Shown here piece by piece: positions 1 through 11,387 of a DNA stretch of 64,000 nt. The stretch spans positions 21,052,574 to 21,116,573 of the forward strand of contig OX579633.1 of the NCBI GenBank assembly GCA_951230915.1. The letters run 5' to 3'. The notes beneath the pieces were generated by a model. The model was not told the DNA's origin and did not search any database. It saw only the letters and a program-made list of their open reading frames with translations. The position numbers and the translations under genes are program-made. The stretch is from Antitrichia curtipendula. Taxonomy: Eukaryota; Streptophyta; Bryopsida; Hypnales; Leucodontaceae. How positions within the stretch are numbered: the stretch's first letter is position 1; each line of letters starts with the position of its first letter.

Positions 1-959
1 TGGCAATTGATACAAGCCCATAACTTTGCATTCTTTATTGTTAATGTCCATGCATGCTTTGTCCTTGACTCACTATTAGGACAAGTATCTTTTTCCTTAA
101 TGGTGTGACTTCAAGAATTTTTTGTCAATTTTATTTAAATATCTATTTGTTATTTCATTAGTTGCAATTCTTTCTTTGGCAATTTGTAAAAACACTCAAC
201 AAATTATTATTTTTCCTCTAAATTTCTATAGCCAAGTTTAAATATTTGTTGAAATTTGTCAACATGTAGCCCAAAAAATAAACCACTATTATGTTAGAAA
301 AGTTAAAAAGACCAAAATCATTATATAAGGAGACTTAAGTCTTGCCAACTAAAATCTAGAGTTCTCTATTATCACTTTGTTATTCATTGATATGATTTAG
401 TTATTCTCTACATTTTTTATTTGAAAAAATAATCATATGAAGCATAAAATAATAATTTGTTTGTGCCTTGCAATGGTCATTTTGAATTATTTATATTTGG
501 AGAAAATGAACTAGTTGATTTGGAAGGGCATTTCAATTGCACACAGCAAACATGCATACCCTCCAAATACATTACAGACTTTTGATTGGATTAAAATTTG
601 AATTTGAGATTACAAATGTCTAATTGTGGAATGGAGTGTGCTTTGGTAACTGTGATTGCCAACTCTTCTATAATATTTTGTCTCTTTGCTAGCTTTGAAG
701 TGGTTTGTTTTCATTATCAAATGTCTAAATTTGAATTTTCTTGTACTTATTTAAAGTACTTGGGATGCACTTCTAATGATAAATAGTTCAAGTCCTAATT
801 TTAAATTGGTGAAAAAGTTAGAAGTCTATGTCGGGAGGAGAAGTTGGCGGAATGTCTTGAAGATGCCACCATATAACTAGTTATTAGTTTAATGCGCACT
901 AGATTGGAGATTGTTTTGGAGAGAGTTATTTTTTAGGTATTATGATTCAAAACTTAAGA
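1..959. other. AT-rich intergenic DNA, no recognised feature
   Basis: Low-complexity AT-rich sequence with stops in every frame. The only open frame of note, 62 codons at 598-786, has no recognisable motif and looks random. I see no repeat end or RNA gene here. Confidence 0.5.
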
Positions 960-1484
960 CTGGCACCCAAAATCTGCCACTCGCCCAAAACCACCATCAT
1001 CACTATGGGTACATCTCCAAAATCAATATGTACCTACATAGAAGAAACAATTTTACAACCTCTACCAAAAAAAACTTTGATCTTTTGTAGCTTATGCATA
1101 TGGTATCCATAAGTTGAGTTCTTTAGTGCATTAGAACCTCCTTACACGGGAGTACTAGTATGTGATTATAGAATCTATGAGCCCATGAGTCTAGGAGTCT
1201 CTGTTATAAATATCTTCTAAAAATATAGGTGTCTATGTTATAAGAATCTTTCCATACTATTGTGTACCCATGTTATGGGTACATATGTTATAATCACCTT
1301 CAAATGGTTATAGGTACATATTTACAATAAGCTTTAAGGCTTGTAGGCTCACGTCTCTATACTCATGCATTAACATCATTGCCTTCTTTCACTTGCCAAC
1401 AAGAAAATATGAAAATTTGACCAATTTAATAATAGAAACCTAACCCAGTAGTAGAAATTGGTGGTTTGAAGGGTGCCCACCTTA
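960..1484. mobile_element. TA-flanked AGGTRGG-type MITE, interrupted by another repeat
   Basis: This copy belongs to a repeat family also found at 13354-13629, 13686-13981 and 34815-35090. Shared internal words include CTCCAAAATCAATATGTACC, AACCTCCT and CAGTAGYARAAA. The right end reads GGGTGCCCACCTTA and mirrors the left end GGCACCCAAAA, which has lost its first bases. About 240 bp at 1144-1386 are absent from the sister copies, so a second repeat has been inserted. The superfamily is uncertain; the TA at the ends fits a Tc1/mariner-like origin. Confidence 0.6.
1144..1386. repeat. Insertion within the 960-1484 MITE, dispersed repeat
   Basis: Sister copies of the host MITE read straight through from GAACCTCCTT to TCACTTGCC, so this block is an insertion. 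It is rich in TTATAA and GTTATAAG-like words and resembles the reverse complement of 29741-29940, which shares TTATAAxTATCT, CACCTTCAA and AAGGCTT in the same order. No clear terminal repeat is visible. Confidence 0.45.
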
Positions 1485-1566
1485 TTCTTTTGATTTGTTG
1501 TTGAATGACTATTACATTGGAAATACAATCTTTTCTATTATGTTTTAAAAAAGAAATGGATATAGT

Positions 1567-1715
1567 GGTTCCAATTCCCATGTTCCAAGATGTCCAATGA
1601 AAATTCTTCATAATTTCAAGGGGTTCCAATTCCCATGTTCAAAGACATGTAATGAAATGAAAAATTGTTCATAATTTCAAGGGGTTCCAATCCCCATGTT
1701 CCAAGATGTGTAATG
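1567..1715 (+). repeat. Tandem repeat, about 57-bp unit, three copies
   Basis: Three consecutive copies start with GGTTCCAAT(T/C)CCCATGTTC near 1567, 1624 and 1684 and end with TTCATAATTTCAAGG. The third is incomplete. The units differ by substitutions and a small indel. No coding role is apparent. Confidence 0.75.
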
Positions 1716-1832
1716 AACGTCGCTCAGTTCAAGCATGCACGCGATCCATTCATTCGACACACACGTAACTTGCACGTAGACGACACCACCATCCGTCCAT
1801 CCATCCCCCATGCTCAAATCACATTCATTAAC

Positions 1833-2775
1833 TTAACCCCTAAAGGACCAAACACTGTTTTTTGACAACATAGCAATTTTGGGCAGCTCACTATGACCGG
1901 AATTTTTCTTTTTTTTCTTTGAAATTTTCACATAAGATGTGCCCGAGGAGTAGCTTTAAGGTCCAACAATTTTTGTAACTTTTGACTACATGGTTAAAAA
2001 GTTATTGCATGATATGTCATTTTCATTGTTCGGCGGGCAGCCGGAGCAGCAAAATAAACTTCTTTAAAAATCACTTTTAAGAAAAACTAAAATTTGAAAT
2101 TGGTTCTTTAGATTTATATGTATGTGGGAGGCTTTGAATCATTCCATTCCGATCAATGAGTCAAAAGTTATGAGGATTCTTAGTTTGAGGGTAGTTATGG
2201 AATCTCTACTCTAAAATAAACTCTGAAGTCCTTTATTTAACTCGATTTTCAATATTTTTGAAAAAAAATAAAAACATTGGGTGTAGATTGTTTATTACAA
2301 CATTACAATCGTTGGGATTGGCATTTTTCAATTTGATAAATAAACTCTTGACAATTTAGTGCTTTGAATCATTCTCTACCTCTTCCTACTTACTATATTT
2401 TTCCTATATGTTGTACAATTCCAAATGATCTGAAATTTTTCAAGCATGTAGCCAACTTGCCTTGAAGAATAAATCCAAAGAGTAACCATCATTTTGGACA
2501 TTTTTTCATACAAATGTGACCTTGTGGAGGGCAGCTGCCCGTTTTTTCGCAGGGACAAAAAAAGGATTTTTGTCAATTCAAACGCTATTATCTTGCAATC
2601 CACTTGATGGAAAATTCTGAAATTTTTTCCACATCTTCTTAAACATGTTTACTACAAGATCCTACGGCTACAAGTGTCCAAAAATGTTTTTTTTCTAAAA
2701 TTTGGCACTAGTATTAGAAATGGCAGTTCTGGAGCGGTTTTGGTGAAAACATAGTCAAAAACCTTTAGGGGTTAA
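1833..2775 (+). mobile_element. TTAA-flanked (piggyBac-like) non-autonomous element, family A copy 1
   Basis: The 943-bp element is bounded by TTAA on both sides. It starts CCCCTAAAGGACCAA and ends CCTTTAGGGG, so the tips are inverted repeats of CCCCTAAAGG. Related copies of nearly the same length lie at 8802-9738 (inverted) and 49777-50706, with more diverged ones at 16645-17575 and 4266-5835. Internal landmarks include GTCAAAAGTTATGAGG, CCTATATGTTGTACAATTCC and CAAGCATGTAGCCAACTTG. It has no coding capacity. TTAA target sites with CCC-starting tips are the signature of piggyBac elements; the assignment is inferred from the ends only. Confidence 0.75.
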
Positions 2776-2809
2776 ACTTACTAGGCCACTTATTGTAATA
2801 AGAAACTAC

Positions 2810-3212
2810 TTATTGCCGGCAGGCAGCACCTGGTGGAGCGTCGGTCCGTCCGTCCGTCCGTCCAGACCCCACTCGCTCTCTCTTGGTCTCCAGTCAAAGG
2901 CTGGGTGGATCACTAACTCTGCTAGCTAGTGGGTTTAGCCCCCGAGCTGCTGCTGCAGTGGGCCACTGAGTGAGAGTTTGTTTGGCTGCTTTTCCCCCCC
3001 TTGCTTCACTTTGCAGCAGGTGGGTTGGGTACTTGGGTTTTTTGGGGGTTTTTTTCCGCTCGTGCTTAGAGCCCCGTTGTTGTGGAAAAAGGCTTCAACT
3101 GTAGGTGGTGGAGCAGAAGAAGATCGTACTCATGTGTTTCTTCATGCATACAGATTTGGTGTGATACCTGGGATCGCCATGGGGGGGGGCATGTGGAGGA
3201 GGAAGCTGCGAA
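2810..3212. other. GC-richer island without recognised gene
   Basis: The stretch is clearly richer in G and C than its surroundings, with poly-C and poly-G runs. Two overlapping open frames of about 100 codons (2978-3268 and 3082-3399) show no domain or motif, and both run into the hAT-type MITE at 3221-3349. They are probably not genes. Confidence 0.4.
2840..2868 (+). repeat. CCGT microsatellite
   Basis: An uninterrupted run of the tetranucleotide CCGT lies within a GC-richer stretch. Confidence 0.7.
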
Positions 3213-3220
3213 GGTCCCGA

Positions 3221-3349
3221 CGGGGCTTTTTTGGGGGGCGAAATTTCACCAGATTGTCAGAAATCTGACCTATTTGGCTTCATCCCTCCAAAAACTGGCC
3301 TCTCCAATGAAGCCAGCAAAGGGGACACAAGTCAAAAAAAAAAGCCCTG
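3221..3349 (+). mobile_element. hAT-type MITE with 8-bp target duplication
   Basis: The 129-bp element starts CGGGGCTTTTTT and ends AAAGCCCTG, giving terminal inverted repeats of C(A/G)GGGCTTTTTT. It is flanked by GGTCCCGA at 3213-3220 and GGTCCCGT at 3350-3357, an 8-bp duplication with one change. The interior (TCTGACCTATTTGGCTTCAT and onward) matches the MITE at 52180-52286. An 8-bp duplication and CAGGG tips are diagnostic of hAT elements. Confidence 0.85.
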
Positions 3350-3390
3350 GGTCCCGTAGACTCCCCTTGCCCCCGGGAGGGATAGATAGT

Positions 3391-3510
3391 CCAAGCTAGA
3401 TTCCAAACGGAACAAGTTTACATTTGCTACTCTGTGTTATGGAATCATTCCAAGCTAGATCCCAAACGGAACAAGTTTACATTTGCTACTCCGTGTTATG
3501 GAATCATTCA
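3391..3510 (+). repeat. 59-bp tandem duplication
   Basis: A 59-bp unit beginning CCAAGCTAGATTCCAAACGG occurs twice back to back (3391 and 3450). The two copies differ at only a few positions, so the duplication is recent. Confidence 0.85.
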
Positions 3511-4265
3511 AGACCTGGCCACCCGGGGGTGAGGGGTTGTTTATTTATTTTTATTTCTTGAACCGACATACCATTGTGTTAACCCCAAAAGGCCTGGTTT
3601 TTTTACATTATAGATTTTGGGGGCAGGTTATACCTTTCATTTTGGGGGGCATTTGGATTTTGGAATTTTCAATGAAGGTGGGGTTAAGGAGTATCTTTCA
3701 GGGACACTAGTTTTCAAATGTAGAGGCTAAACGGTTCCTCCCCACAAGAGGGAATAATGCCTCCCTATATGACTAGGAGTGAACTTAGTTATAATCTGTA
3801 GATAATCTTTGGCTGGTTTGGAAGTTGCAACGCCAATGTCGTTGGTTGAGTGGACAATTGCTAGAGAGTCATTGGTTGGTTGCCATGTTGAAGCTCCCGC
3901 TTTTTGAGGAAGCAAAAGGGGTGACTCCTCCCTACAATGTTGGTTAACAATGTTACGTTGTCTTGCAAAGACAAAGAATTGGTAATATTAGTAAGGATGA
4001 ATTTCAATTTTTGGAAGGAGTTTTATTTATTTTGTTTTTGTTTTTTTCCCCACTTTAGTAAAAAGTACCAAGATGGAGGATCATGTGTGATTTGGTGAAT
4101 CGCCCAAAAAAATTCTACGTTCATCCTTCGTTTGAAAACTCACACTTTTTGTAATACATTTTTCCATCTAGGATTGGTGACTTCATCCATGTCTTAAATA
4201 GAAATGGAAGTTTTTATTTTATTAAAACAACTTATTATTTGTGTGGCAAAGAGTACAAATTTGTA
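3511..4265. other. Intergenic, no recognised feature
   Basis: AT-rich to mixed DNA with no open frame of interest, terminal repeat or RNA gene that I can recognise. Confidence 0.4.
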
Positions 4266-5835
4266 TTAACCCCTAAAGGTACACAATTCCTATAGGGAAC
4301 AAAATGGTTTTTTTGTAAGTTGATGTAGTCTCAATTTTTGTGGAGAATTTTTGAAACTTTTATAGAGATAGAAAAACACATTTAATTTTTGGAAATATAA
4401 TTTTTATTTCAATTGGTGTTGGGAGTAAAAGTCTTGCCACCGTAAGCCCTAAATGCCAAGTTTGTTAGGCAACACAAAAAAATCTTAAAATGTCAAAATA
4501 TACATATTTTCAGTCTTTTTTTATCATTTGAAATATTTTTGTGTGCTTAGAAAGATCTGATTCATTCTATTTGAACTAGTAATGAGGAAATTATGAGGAA
4601 AATATGGACAATCTTGTTTTACAAGCAATTAGAGCATCTTCTTGAAAAAATAACTTATATGATAATTTTAAAAATCATTTTATACATTTTTTCCAAAAAT
4701 AAAGGTTTTAAAGATTTTATTTCTCTTGCTAAAAAGCTCACACATGAAATTAGTATGTTTCAATTCCATCTTTTAGCTATCAACGATTTATTTTTTCCTT
4801 CGATCTTAAACCTATTTCTACTTAAATAGTTATTTAAAAAATAAAAATCAAGGGATGTTTTCTTTTTTTAAATCCTAGACTTTTAGCTCTCTTCTTCAAC
4901 ATAAGAAATTTTTAATTCAATATTGGTAGTGCAACAACTTTAACCCCTAAGTGCCCAAGCGACTATATATGGTCAATCTGAAATTTCAGGCTCATTTTGG
5001 TGCGGGCAGTTAAATTTGTTTGACCGGTTTAGAAAAAATGTCGGGCAGTTTTTAGGGTTAACTATTGAAAACTTTCATTTTTCACTGAAAAAGGTACATA
5101 TTTGATTGTTGAGAGGTCTCTAAAGCCATATATGTCCATTAGTGGAAGAGTAAAGCTTGCTTATTTTACTTCATTTTTCAACTTTGAGCAATTTCACTTG
5201 ATTTGGGATCTAAAAACTTGTACTTATCCATTTGCTTTGAAAATGGTCCCAATGGAAAGAGGAAAGTGTTTTCATGATTTTCACCATTGAAATTTCTTAA
5301 AGAAAATATTGATTTGGATTTATTTTTTATTTATACTTATTATAAAAAATTGCATCTCAACAATTGAAAGGAGGATTGTGTAATGAGATTAATAGCTTTT
5401 CGTGTGAAATTAAGTTTTTTGAAAGTGTATTTTAGTGTACTAATACAATTTGTAGTTGTTCATGTCACCTCTAATCCCCAAAAAAATTTATGTGCAAATT
5501 TATGAAACATTGTGGGGAGGGGCAGTATAATAAAAATAGAAAACTTACATTTTCTCTTGTTATAATCTCACTATTCTTATGCAAGTTTGCACTCAAAATT
5601 GGTGTGTGTACTAATAAGCAAGCTCTTTAAACATCCATACAATTAGATTTTGAAAAAACAACAATTTGCTTCTATGGGGATAACTATAAGCCAATGCTCT
5701 TTTTTCATAGTCAAAACACATTGGAAAATGCTTAGGCATTTAGGGGTTAAGCTAAGGAGGTTCAAAGTCTTACAATCTAGTCACTTCAGTTGCAAATACA
5801 TCCATTTTCCACTTTAAATGCAAATATCATGCAAT
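4266..5835 (+). mobile_element. TTAA-type element related to family A, carrying a nested element
   Basis: The left end TTAACCCCTAAAGG at 4266 and the interior align to the copy at 16645-17575. Shared blocks are ACACATTxxxTTTTGGAAATATAATTTT, GATTCATTCxATTTG(A/G)A and ATCTTCTTGAAAAA. The alignment resumes at 5751 after a nested insertion at 4940-5750 and fades near 5835, so the right end is lost or badly decayed. Confidence 0.65.
4940..5750 (+). mobile_element. TTAA-flanked nested element with empty site elsewhere
   Basis: TTAA lies at 4940-4943 and again at 5747-5750, with tips CCCCTAAGTGCCCAAGC and GCTTAGGCATTTAGGGG, an inverted repeat of about 18 bp. It sits inside an older element. The sister of that host at 17.3 kb has the corresponding site uninterrupted, with equal spacing if one TTAA is removed (22 bp against 22 bp). 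This supports a 4-bp TTAA duplication. The only open frame inside (5102-5290, 62 codons) has no known motif. The word GGGCAG occurs twice near the left end. Confidence 0.8.
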
Positions 5836-7972
5836 AGAAGTTGTGATCCAATATTATAAACAATTTTAGAACTCATTGTGTATAAAATCTTGACTCTTAT
5901 ATAAAACTCTTGTATAAATTAATGTATACACAAACCAAAACTTGAAGAAGCCAAATATAAAGTGAGACTTCCGGCCTCGCTTCCGGCATAAAAAATGATT
6001 GTTTGTAATCAAAGTTCACAATAGTTTGTTTGAGATTTTGAATTATGTTCTATATTCAATATTTCGCTTATGTACTTTGTTATATGATATATTGTAGATC
6101 CTTGTTTAGAATTATCTTTCCATAATGAATTTTCAAATAGCTCAATATTATTTCTTTGGGGAGTTTTGTCTTAGGTTCTTTTATATTTTCTTGTTTGGAC
6201 CAAAAATTTAAAAAAAAACTACAATTGTATTGTCATTGAGCTTTTCCATCTATAGTAATATGATACATTTGTTTCAACATGTCTATTTTCTACAATGAAG
6301 AAAATGTCATTTGTATCAAAAAATGAATAACATCATTATTAATATATCTAGGAGACTCGGATAGAAGCTTTTTGTGGAGGAATATAAATTGGAGATGTTA
6401 CCTCTTCAACTCATTTTTTTTTCAATATTCAAGGAGAAAGATGCAATTTGTGGGTTCATGTGTGGTATATGCATTAGACCATATGGAGAGAAAAAAAATC
6501 ATGCTCTCAATTGAGAATAGGAGACTTAAAAGAACTTCGACACTTGTTAAGACACCTTGCTTCACATTCTTCTACAAACATCCTCTAACTTATGACTTAT
6601 GTTTTGACTTACATTTGACTCATGGCTTCGGGCTAGGTGGTCATTGTATCATTTACTTCAAATTGAATAATGAAATTTTTAACAATGAATTTCTATCTTT
6701 TTTTACAATAATAATACAAAAATATGCCAATAATTTGGGTCCATCTAATGATATAAAAATTAAGGTACTTGAGCCAAATTGTCACAGTTCCTGCCTTTTT
6801 TGAGCACATGTTACCTAGTTGTCACCTAATATGTCACCTAGTTTTAAAATGGCTACAATTTTGCCTAAAATGTACACCTATATTCATGAGAGCTGATGTT
6901 GGGCACATTTAGTTTTGATACATAAGAATTTAGAATTTATCCCTAAAGAACTCATGATGTTTTCACAAAAATATTCAAAATTGCCACTTTCTAGTGCATT
7001 GAGCATAATTAAAATATAGAATATTTTTCAAACTTGGAACCATACAAATTTGTATTAGACAACTATAAGAATTTATAGAAAAAAAATTCAATTCATTAGA
7101 CCATATAGATTGCAAGATTACAAAAATTTGAAATTAGAAGAAAATATATTTAGGCCTTGTTCAATAGGGTCTATATAGGTTGAAGCAACTTTGTGGAGAA
7201 GGAGGTACTATCCAAATTTGGGAGCTTATACCATTGCCCATGTAGTTATGTTTGTTACTTGCATATCAATTTTCAAAGATAATGGAGGTATCCAACATAT
7301 CCCAAAACATCTTGCACTATGTTGAAACTACCATTTTGAGTGCATTGAGTGAAAATTGGGATTTTAAAAATATTTTTAACCACACATGATTTCTTTATAC
7401 TACTATGAGAATTTGTGGAAATTTTTTAAGTCCTTTTAGCTTCATACATTGCAAGATATAAGTGTTCAAAGTATATGAAAAAAATTAATAGTTTGCCTTT
7501 TTTATTAGCATGATGCCCAACACTGCCTACAAACTTTTGAGCTCCATAACTTTTGCATCAATGCCCAATTTAAAAAATACAAATTTTCAAGAAGCTTATA
7601 GAAATTTACATCTTTGGTAAGATTTTTAATTTAATAATTCATCTTGCTCAAAATTGACTTCATACAAAACTATCCCAGCTTTTAGAAAGCTCTATGGGAG
7701 CTTATAGAACTGAAAAGGTTAATTCGTATGGTGTTCAAAAAATACATGCTATGAGACATATTTAGAATCTTCTTTTAACTTCCAACAAGATTTAATCTCA
7801 AAAATGTAGGAAATTCAATACTTGGTCAAATATTTATTATGATGATTTTAGGTGCAATTACCTCATAATCTCTTTTGCAAGGAAGTAAAATTATTCACTA
7901 CTGATTTGTGAAACATGCTAAATTGTAGCAACCCAACTTCACCAAATACAATACGGACCATCTTTTACACAC
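5836..7972. other. AT-rich intergenic DNA
   Basis: No convincing gene. An open frame of 143 codons (6372-6803) is rich in residues expected of random AT-rich DNA and has no domain, so it is not called. Scattered words such as CATTTTGAGTGCATTGAG hint at decayed dispersed repeats. Confidence 0.4.
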
Positions 7973-8170
7973 TCTCAATAAGCTTCTTAATATAATCTCG
8001 GAAGTTGAAAGGCATATGAGCACATGATTTTGACTTACAAGCCTTTGAAGTTGGGCTTTCTTCCTTTGGGCAATGTTCAAAACTTAAAAAGCCCAGCTTC
8101 TAAGTCAAAATCATGTGCTTATATGACTTTTTATTTTTGTGATTATATTAACAAGCTTATTGAAAGTAAA
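7973..8170. repeat. Imperfect hairpin (inverted repeat, arms about 80 bp)
   Basis: The left arm contains CAATAAGCTTCTTAATATAATC and GAGCACATGATTTTGACTTA; the right arm near 8088-8170 contains the inverted counterparts TAAGTCAAAATCATGTGCTTA and GATTATATTAACAAGCTTATTG. The loop is about 35 bp. It may be a foldback MITE or a young hairpin RNA precursor; no expression evidence is available. Confidence 0.65.
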
Positions 8171-8801
8171 TATGAAAAAAATTCAGTAAAACCAAAAGGA
8201 TCTATCTATCATGGTTGCCTAAAACTACCCCTATTTTTAAAAAATGTCCTTTTGAGGCATAATTTTTTAGTCATGACTTGGATTGTTGTAAAAATTTTCA
8301 GGCATTGAGCTAGCAATGAAGTACACCTATGGTAAAAATTTACAATAATCCAACACAAATTGCATTGGGAAGGGCCTACTCCAAAGTGGAAAATGGTTTG
8401 AAATCATGCCTTGGGGCTTTAAGGATTAAATCAACCCATGACAAAAGAAATTCAATAAATAAGATTTGGGCTACATTAGGTTCAATCAATGTCTTGTATA
8501 ATAATAATGGAATGATTAACTTAGTAACTGCAATAAGATTTTCTACCTTTCAAGTGTAAATTCATCATAGGAAGTGACTTTTAATTCTTAGACCTTCATG
8601 TTGTGGCCATGTTAGAAAGTATTGTGTCTGCTTTAAACGAGTAAGATGACAAATTATGGATACACTTTTTGTTGGTTTTGTTGTTAATCTCAAGTCTCTT
8701 TTGGTCCAATTAGGTAGCACACTTCAAAAATTCATAACAAATTCACACTTTGCCAAAAAAATAAAAACTCAATTCTTCTCTTCATTTCTCGCAATTATCT
8801 T
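8171..8801. other. Intergenic, no recognised feature
   Basis: AT-rich DNA; the open frame at 8329-8559 has no recognisable motif and is not supported as a gene. Confidence 0.4.
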
Positions 8802-9738
8802 TTAATCCCTTAAGTTCCTTGATTATGTTTTCACCAAAAACACTCTAAACTGCCATTTTTAGCATAGGTACAAAAAATTAAATTTTTTTAACACATGTAA
8901 CTACAGGATCTTGTAGTATGATGACTTGAGAATACTTGGTAAAAATTTCAGAAATTTCCACCGCGTGGATTGCAAGATATAAGCATTCAAATTCACTTAA
9001 ATCATTTTTTTGGCCCTCCAAAAAACAGGGCAGCTGCATTTCACAAGCTCACTTTTCTATGAAAAAATGTCCAAAATGGTGAAGCTTCCTTGGATTCTTT
9101 TTCCTAGACAGGTTGGCTACATAATTAAAAAATTCCACATCATTTGGAATTGTACAACATATAGGAAAAAGAATAGTAAGTAGAAAAAAGTAGAAAATAA
9201 TTCAAAATACAAAATTGTTAAGAATTTTGTTATGGAATTGAAAAATGCCAATTTCAATGGTTGCAATGTTTTAATGAACAATCTACATCCTATGATTTTA
9301 ATTTTTTTCAAAAAATATTGAAACCTGAATAAGATAAAGGACTTCAAAGTTTATTTTAGAGTAGAGAATCTATAACTACCCACAAATAAAAACTCCTTGT
9401 AACTTTTGACTCATTGGTCAAAATGGGATGATTAAAAGCTATCTACGTATATATATAACTCAAGAAAACCAATTTTAAGTTTTTGATTTTGAAAAAAGTG
9501 ATTTTTAAAAATCCGCCCAGATTGCCCAGACTGCCCAAACGAGAGAGAAAGTTACATATCAGGCCATAACTTTTGATTCATGTTTTCAAATGTCATGAAA
9601 TTTAGTGCATGTGAAAGATATTCCTTGTCCCCGCCTTCTATTCAAATTTCAGCCAAAAATATGAAAATCTCTAGCCACAGATACCTGCCCAAAATTTCTA
9701 TACTGCCGAAAAATGCATGTTGGTCCTTGAGGGGCTAA
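8802..9738 (-). mobile_element. TTAA-flanked (piggyBac-like) element, family A copy 2, inverted
   Basis: This copy is a full-length, reverse-oriented relative of 1833-2775. Read on the minus strand it begins CCCCTCAAGGACCAA beside a flank mutated from TTAA to TTAG. On the plus strand the other end is TTAATCCCTTAAG at 8802. The interior shares the GGGCAG clusters (plus-strand CTGCCC at 9530 and 9686), CCTATATGTTGTACAATTCC and the AGTTATxxxTAGATTCTCTACT block. There is no coding capacity. Confidence 0.75.
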
Positions 9739-9879
9739 CTGAATTTTTTTTTCTAAAAGAATTTTCAGCAATGCTGACAGGGCCAACCAGTTGCTCCGCG
9801 TGTCATAGGCTGGTTTTCCTTTTTTTTTTATAGCCAGGCACTTTTTTTGTGACAAGCCTCAGAAAGCAAAGATACTGAA

Positions 9880-10800
9880 TCTGAGAAGAAACCCATATTT
9901 TAATTGCGGGTCTCCGCGTCAATTGCAGCTCATCCACCGGTCTTCCACATTCGGGTTCGGGTTACTAAGGTAGTGCGCTGTTAAAGCGTCCCTTTAAGGG
10001 CTGATCTGCCTTTTTCACAGGATTCCATGAACAGAATGATTTTTAGCTCATTTTTCAGAGAAAGAAAAATAGATGTAGAACACAACTTAAGTGGTTTCGT
10101 ATTTTTCCAAGCATTTTTGAATTACTTATGAATTTTCAAAGATTTTGGTCATAGGCACCTATTTGTGACCCATAGGTGTTCCAAAATCTGTCCCTTGTGA
10201 TTTGTAAAGAGTTGTGCGGAAATCAGAGACAATGATTGGCTCTTGGAATAAAAAAAAACAGTTTTTCTTCAATTTGTTAATGAACAGAAGAAGTCCATTT
10301 AAGGACTGCCTCCCATCCATTCTGTCCCTACCTATAGGGCGGTTTCAAGAAGTGGGTTGCAATTACAGCCCCTTACCTTGATACGTACGCTTAAGCCTAC
10401 TCCCAAGTGGGGATTATCAACCTGCACACCAAGCGTGCTGTGACCTCTCTTGCCCATCATCACTGCCATGGCAGACCCCCTCAGTCTGTGGGCAATACGG
10501 AGGTTGCGCGTCATCACCACCAGGCGCTTGCTCGGGGTTAATTAAATTCGTGAGGCGAGAAGTCCATTGCTGAGAGAGAGACGGAGACTCTCACGTGGGA
10601 CATGAAAAAAAAGGGGAACTCTCCGTAACCACTCAGTCCCATGTGCAGCTTTCGCATATATTGAATGGGCAATTAGCTCCCCTTCCCATCTTGACATCAG
10701 AGGGGATGGAAGGGACCCCCCCATTTTCCATTCCACGTACCATGGCCATACTAATATCTCGGCCATACTATTGTACTCGGATAGCACGTTCGGCTTAAAT
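9880..10800. other. GC-richer island, no recognised gene
   Basis: A block of higher GC with several short overlapping open frames on both strands (for example 10332-10520 minus and 10542-10787 minus), none with a domain I recognise. A segment near 10640-10675 (CCCATGTGCAGCTTTCG, then ATTGAATGGGCAATTA) resembles 14123-14166. The block may therefore be a dispersed repeat or old retroelement fragment. Confidence 0.35.
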
Positions 10801-11138
10801 TGTTATTCTTTTTTATAGATGCCGATTTTTTTTCTGCTAATTTGGGGACCAAACGACTGAATCTACAAATGAATGTGAAGGTGGTTTGCCAAATATCTGC
10901 AGAATTCATTGGGTCATACACCAATTTGTACACTAACCATCTATCATTAAAAAAAAATTATTTTACGGGAAATATTAAGAATGATTTTATTTACATGTTG
11001 TTAGAGTGAAGGGTGGAGAGGTTGTTTTTATGATGAAATCCATTGTCAATCATAAATCCTCAAAGGATATGGGACAATTTGAAGATGAGAGCTTGATTGT
11101 ACAATGTCAAACAAAAGAATTGTGCTCAATGTAGAGAT

Positions 11139-11387
11139 TTAACCCCTGAGCGTCCAAGGGGCCAAAATATAGCCTCTCGGTTTTCAAAATTTTCCTTGTT
11201 TGACCATTATAATCTTTTCAATGGTACGGTTAAAAGACGTGTTCCTTTCCTTGGAGTTATGGGCCTATGTCCACTACCAATCGGTACGGTTAGTTTATGT
11301 AGATCTCTTTTTAAGTGATAGTTTGATTGGAATGAATTCCAAAGGGTCTAGGTTTGAACAAATTTGCACTGGGCGCTCAGGGGTTAA
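11139..11387 (+). mobile_element. TTAA-flanked MITE, family B
   Basis: The 249-bp element lies between TTAA sites. Its left tip is CCCCTGAGCGTCCA and its right tip is TGGGCGCTCAGGGG, an almost perfect inverted repeat. A diverged and truncated relative occupies about 12487-12658. The tip differs from family A after CCCCT but has the same TTAACCCC start. Confidence 0.8.

Noticed and set aside
6372..6803. 143-codon open frame on the plus strand
   Set aside because: Composition is that of random AT-rich DNA, with no domain, no GC rise and no plausible leader.
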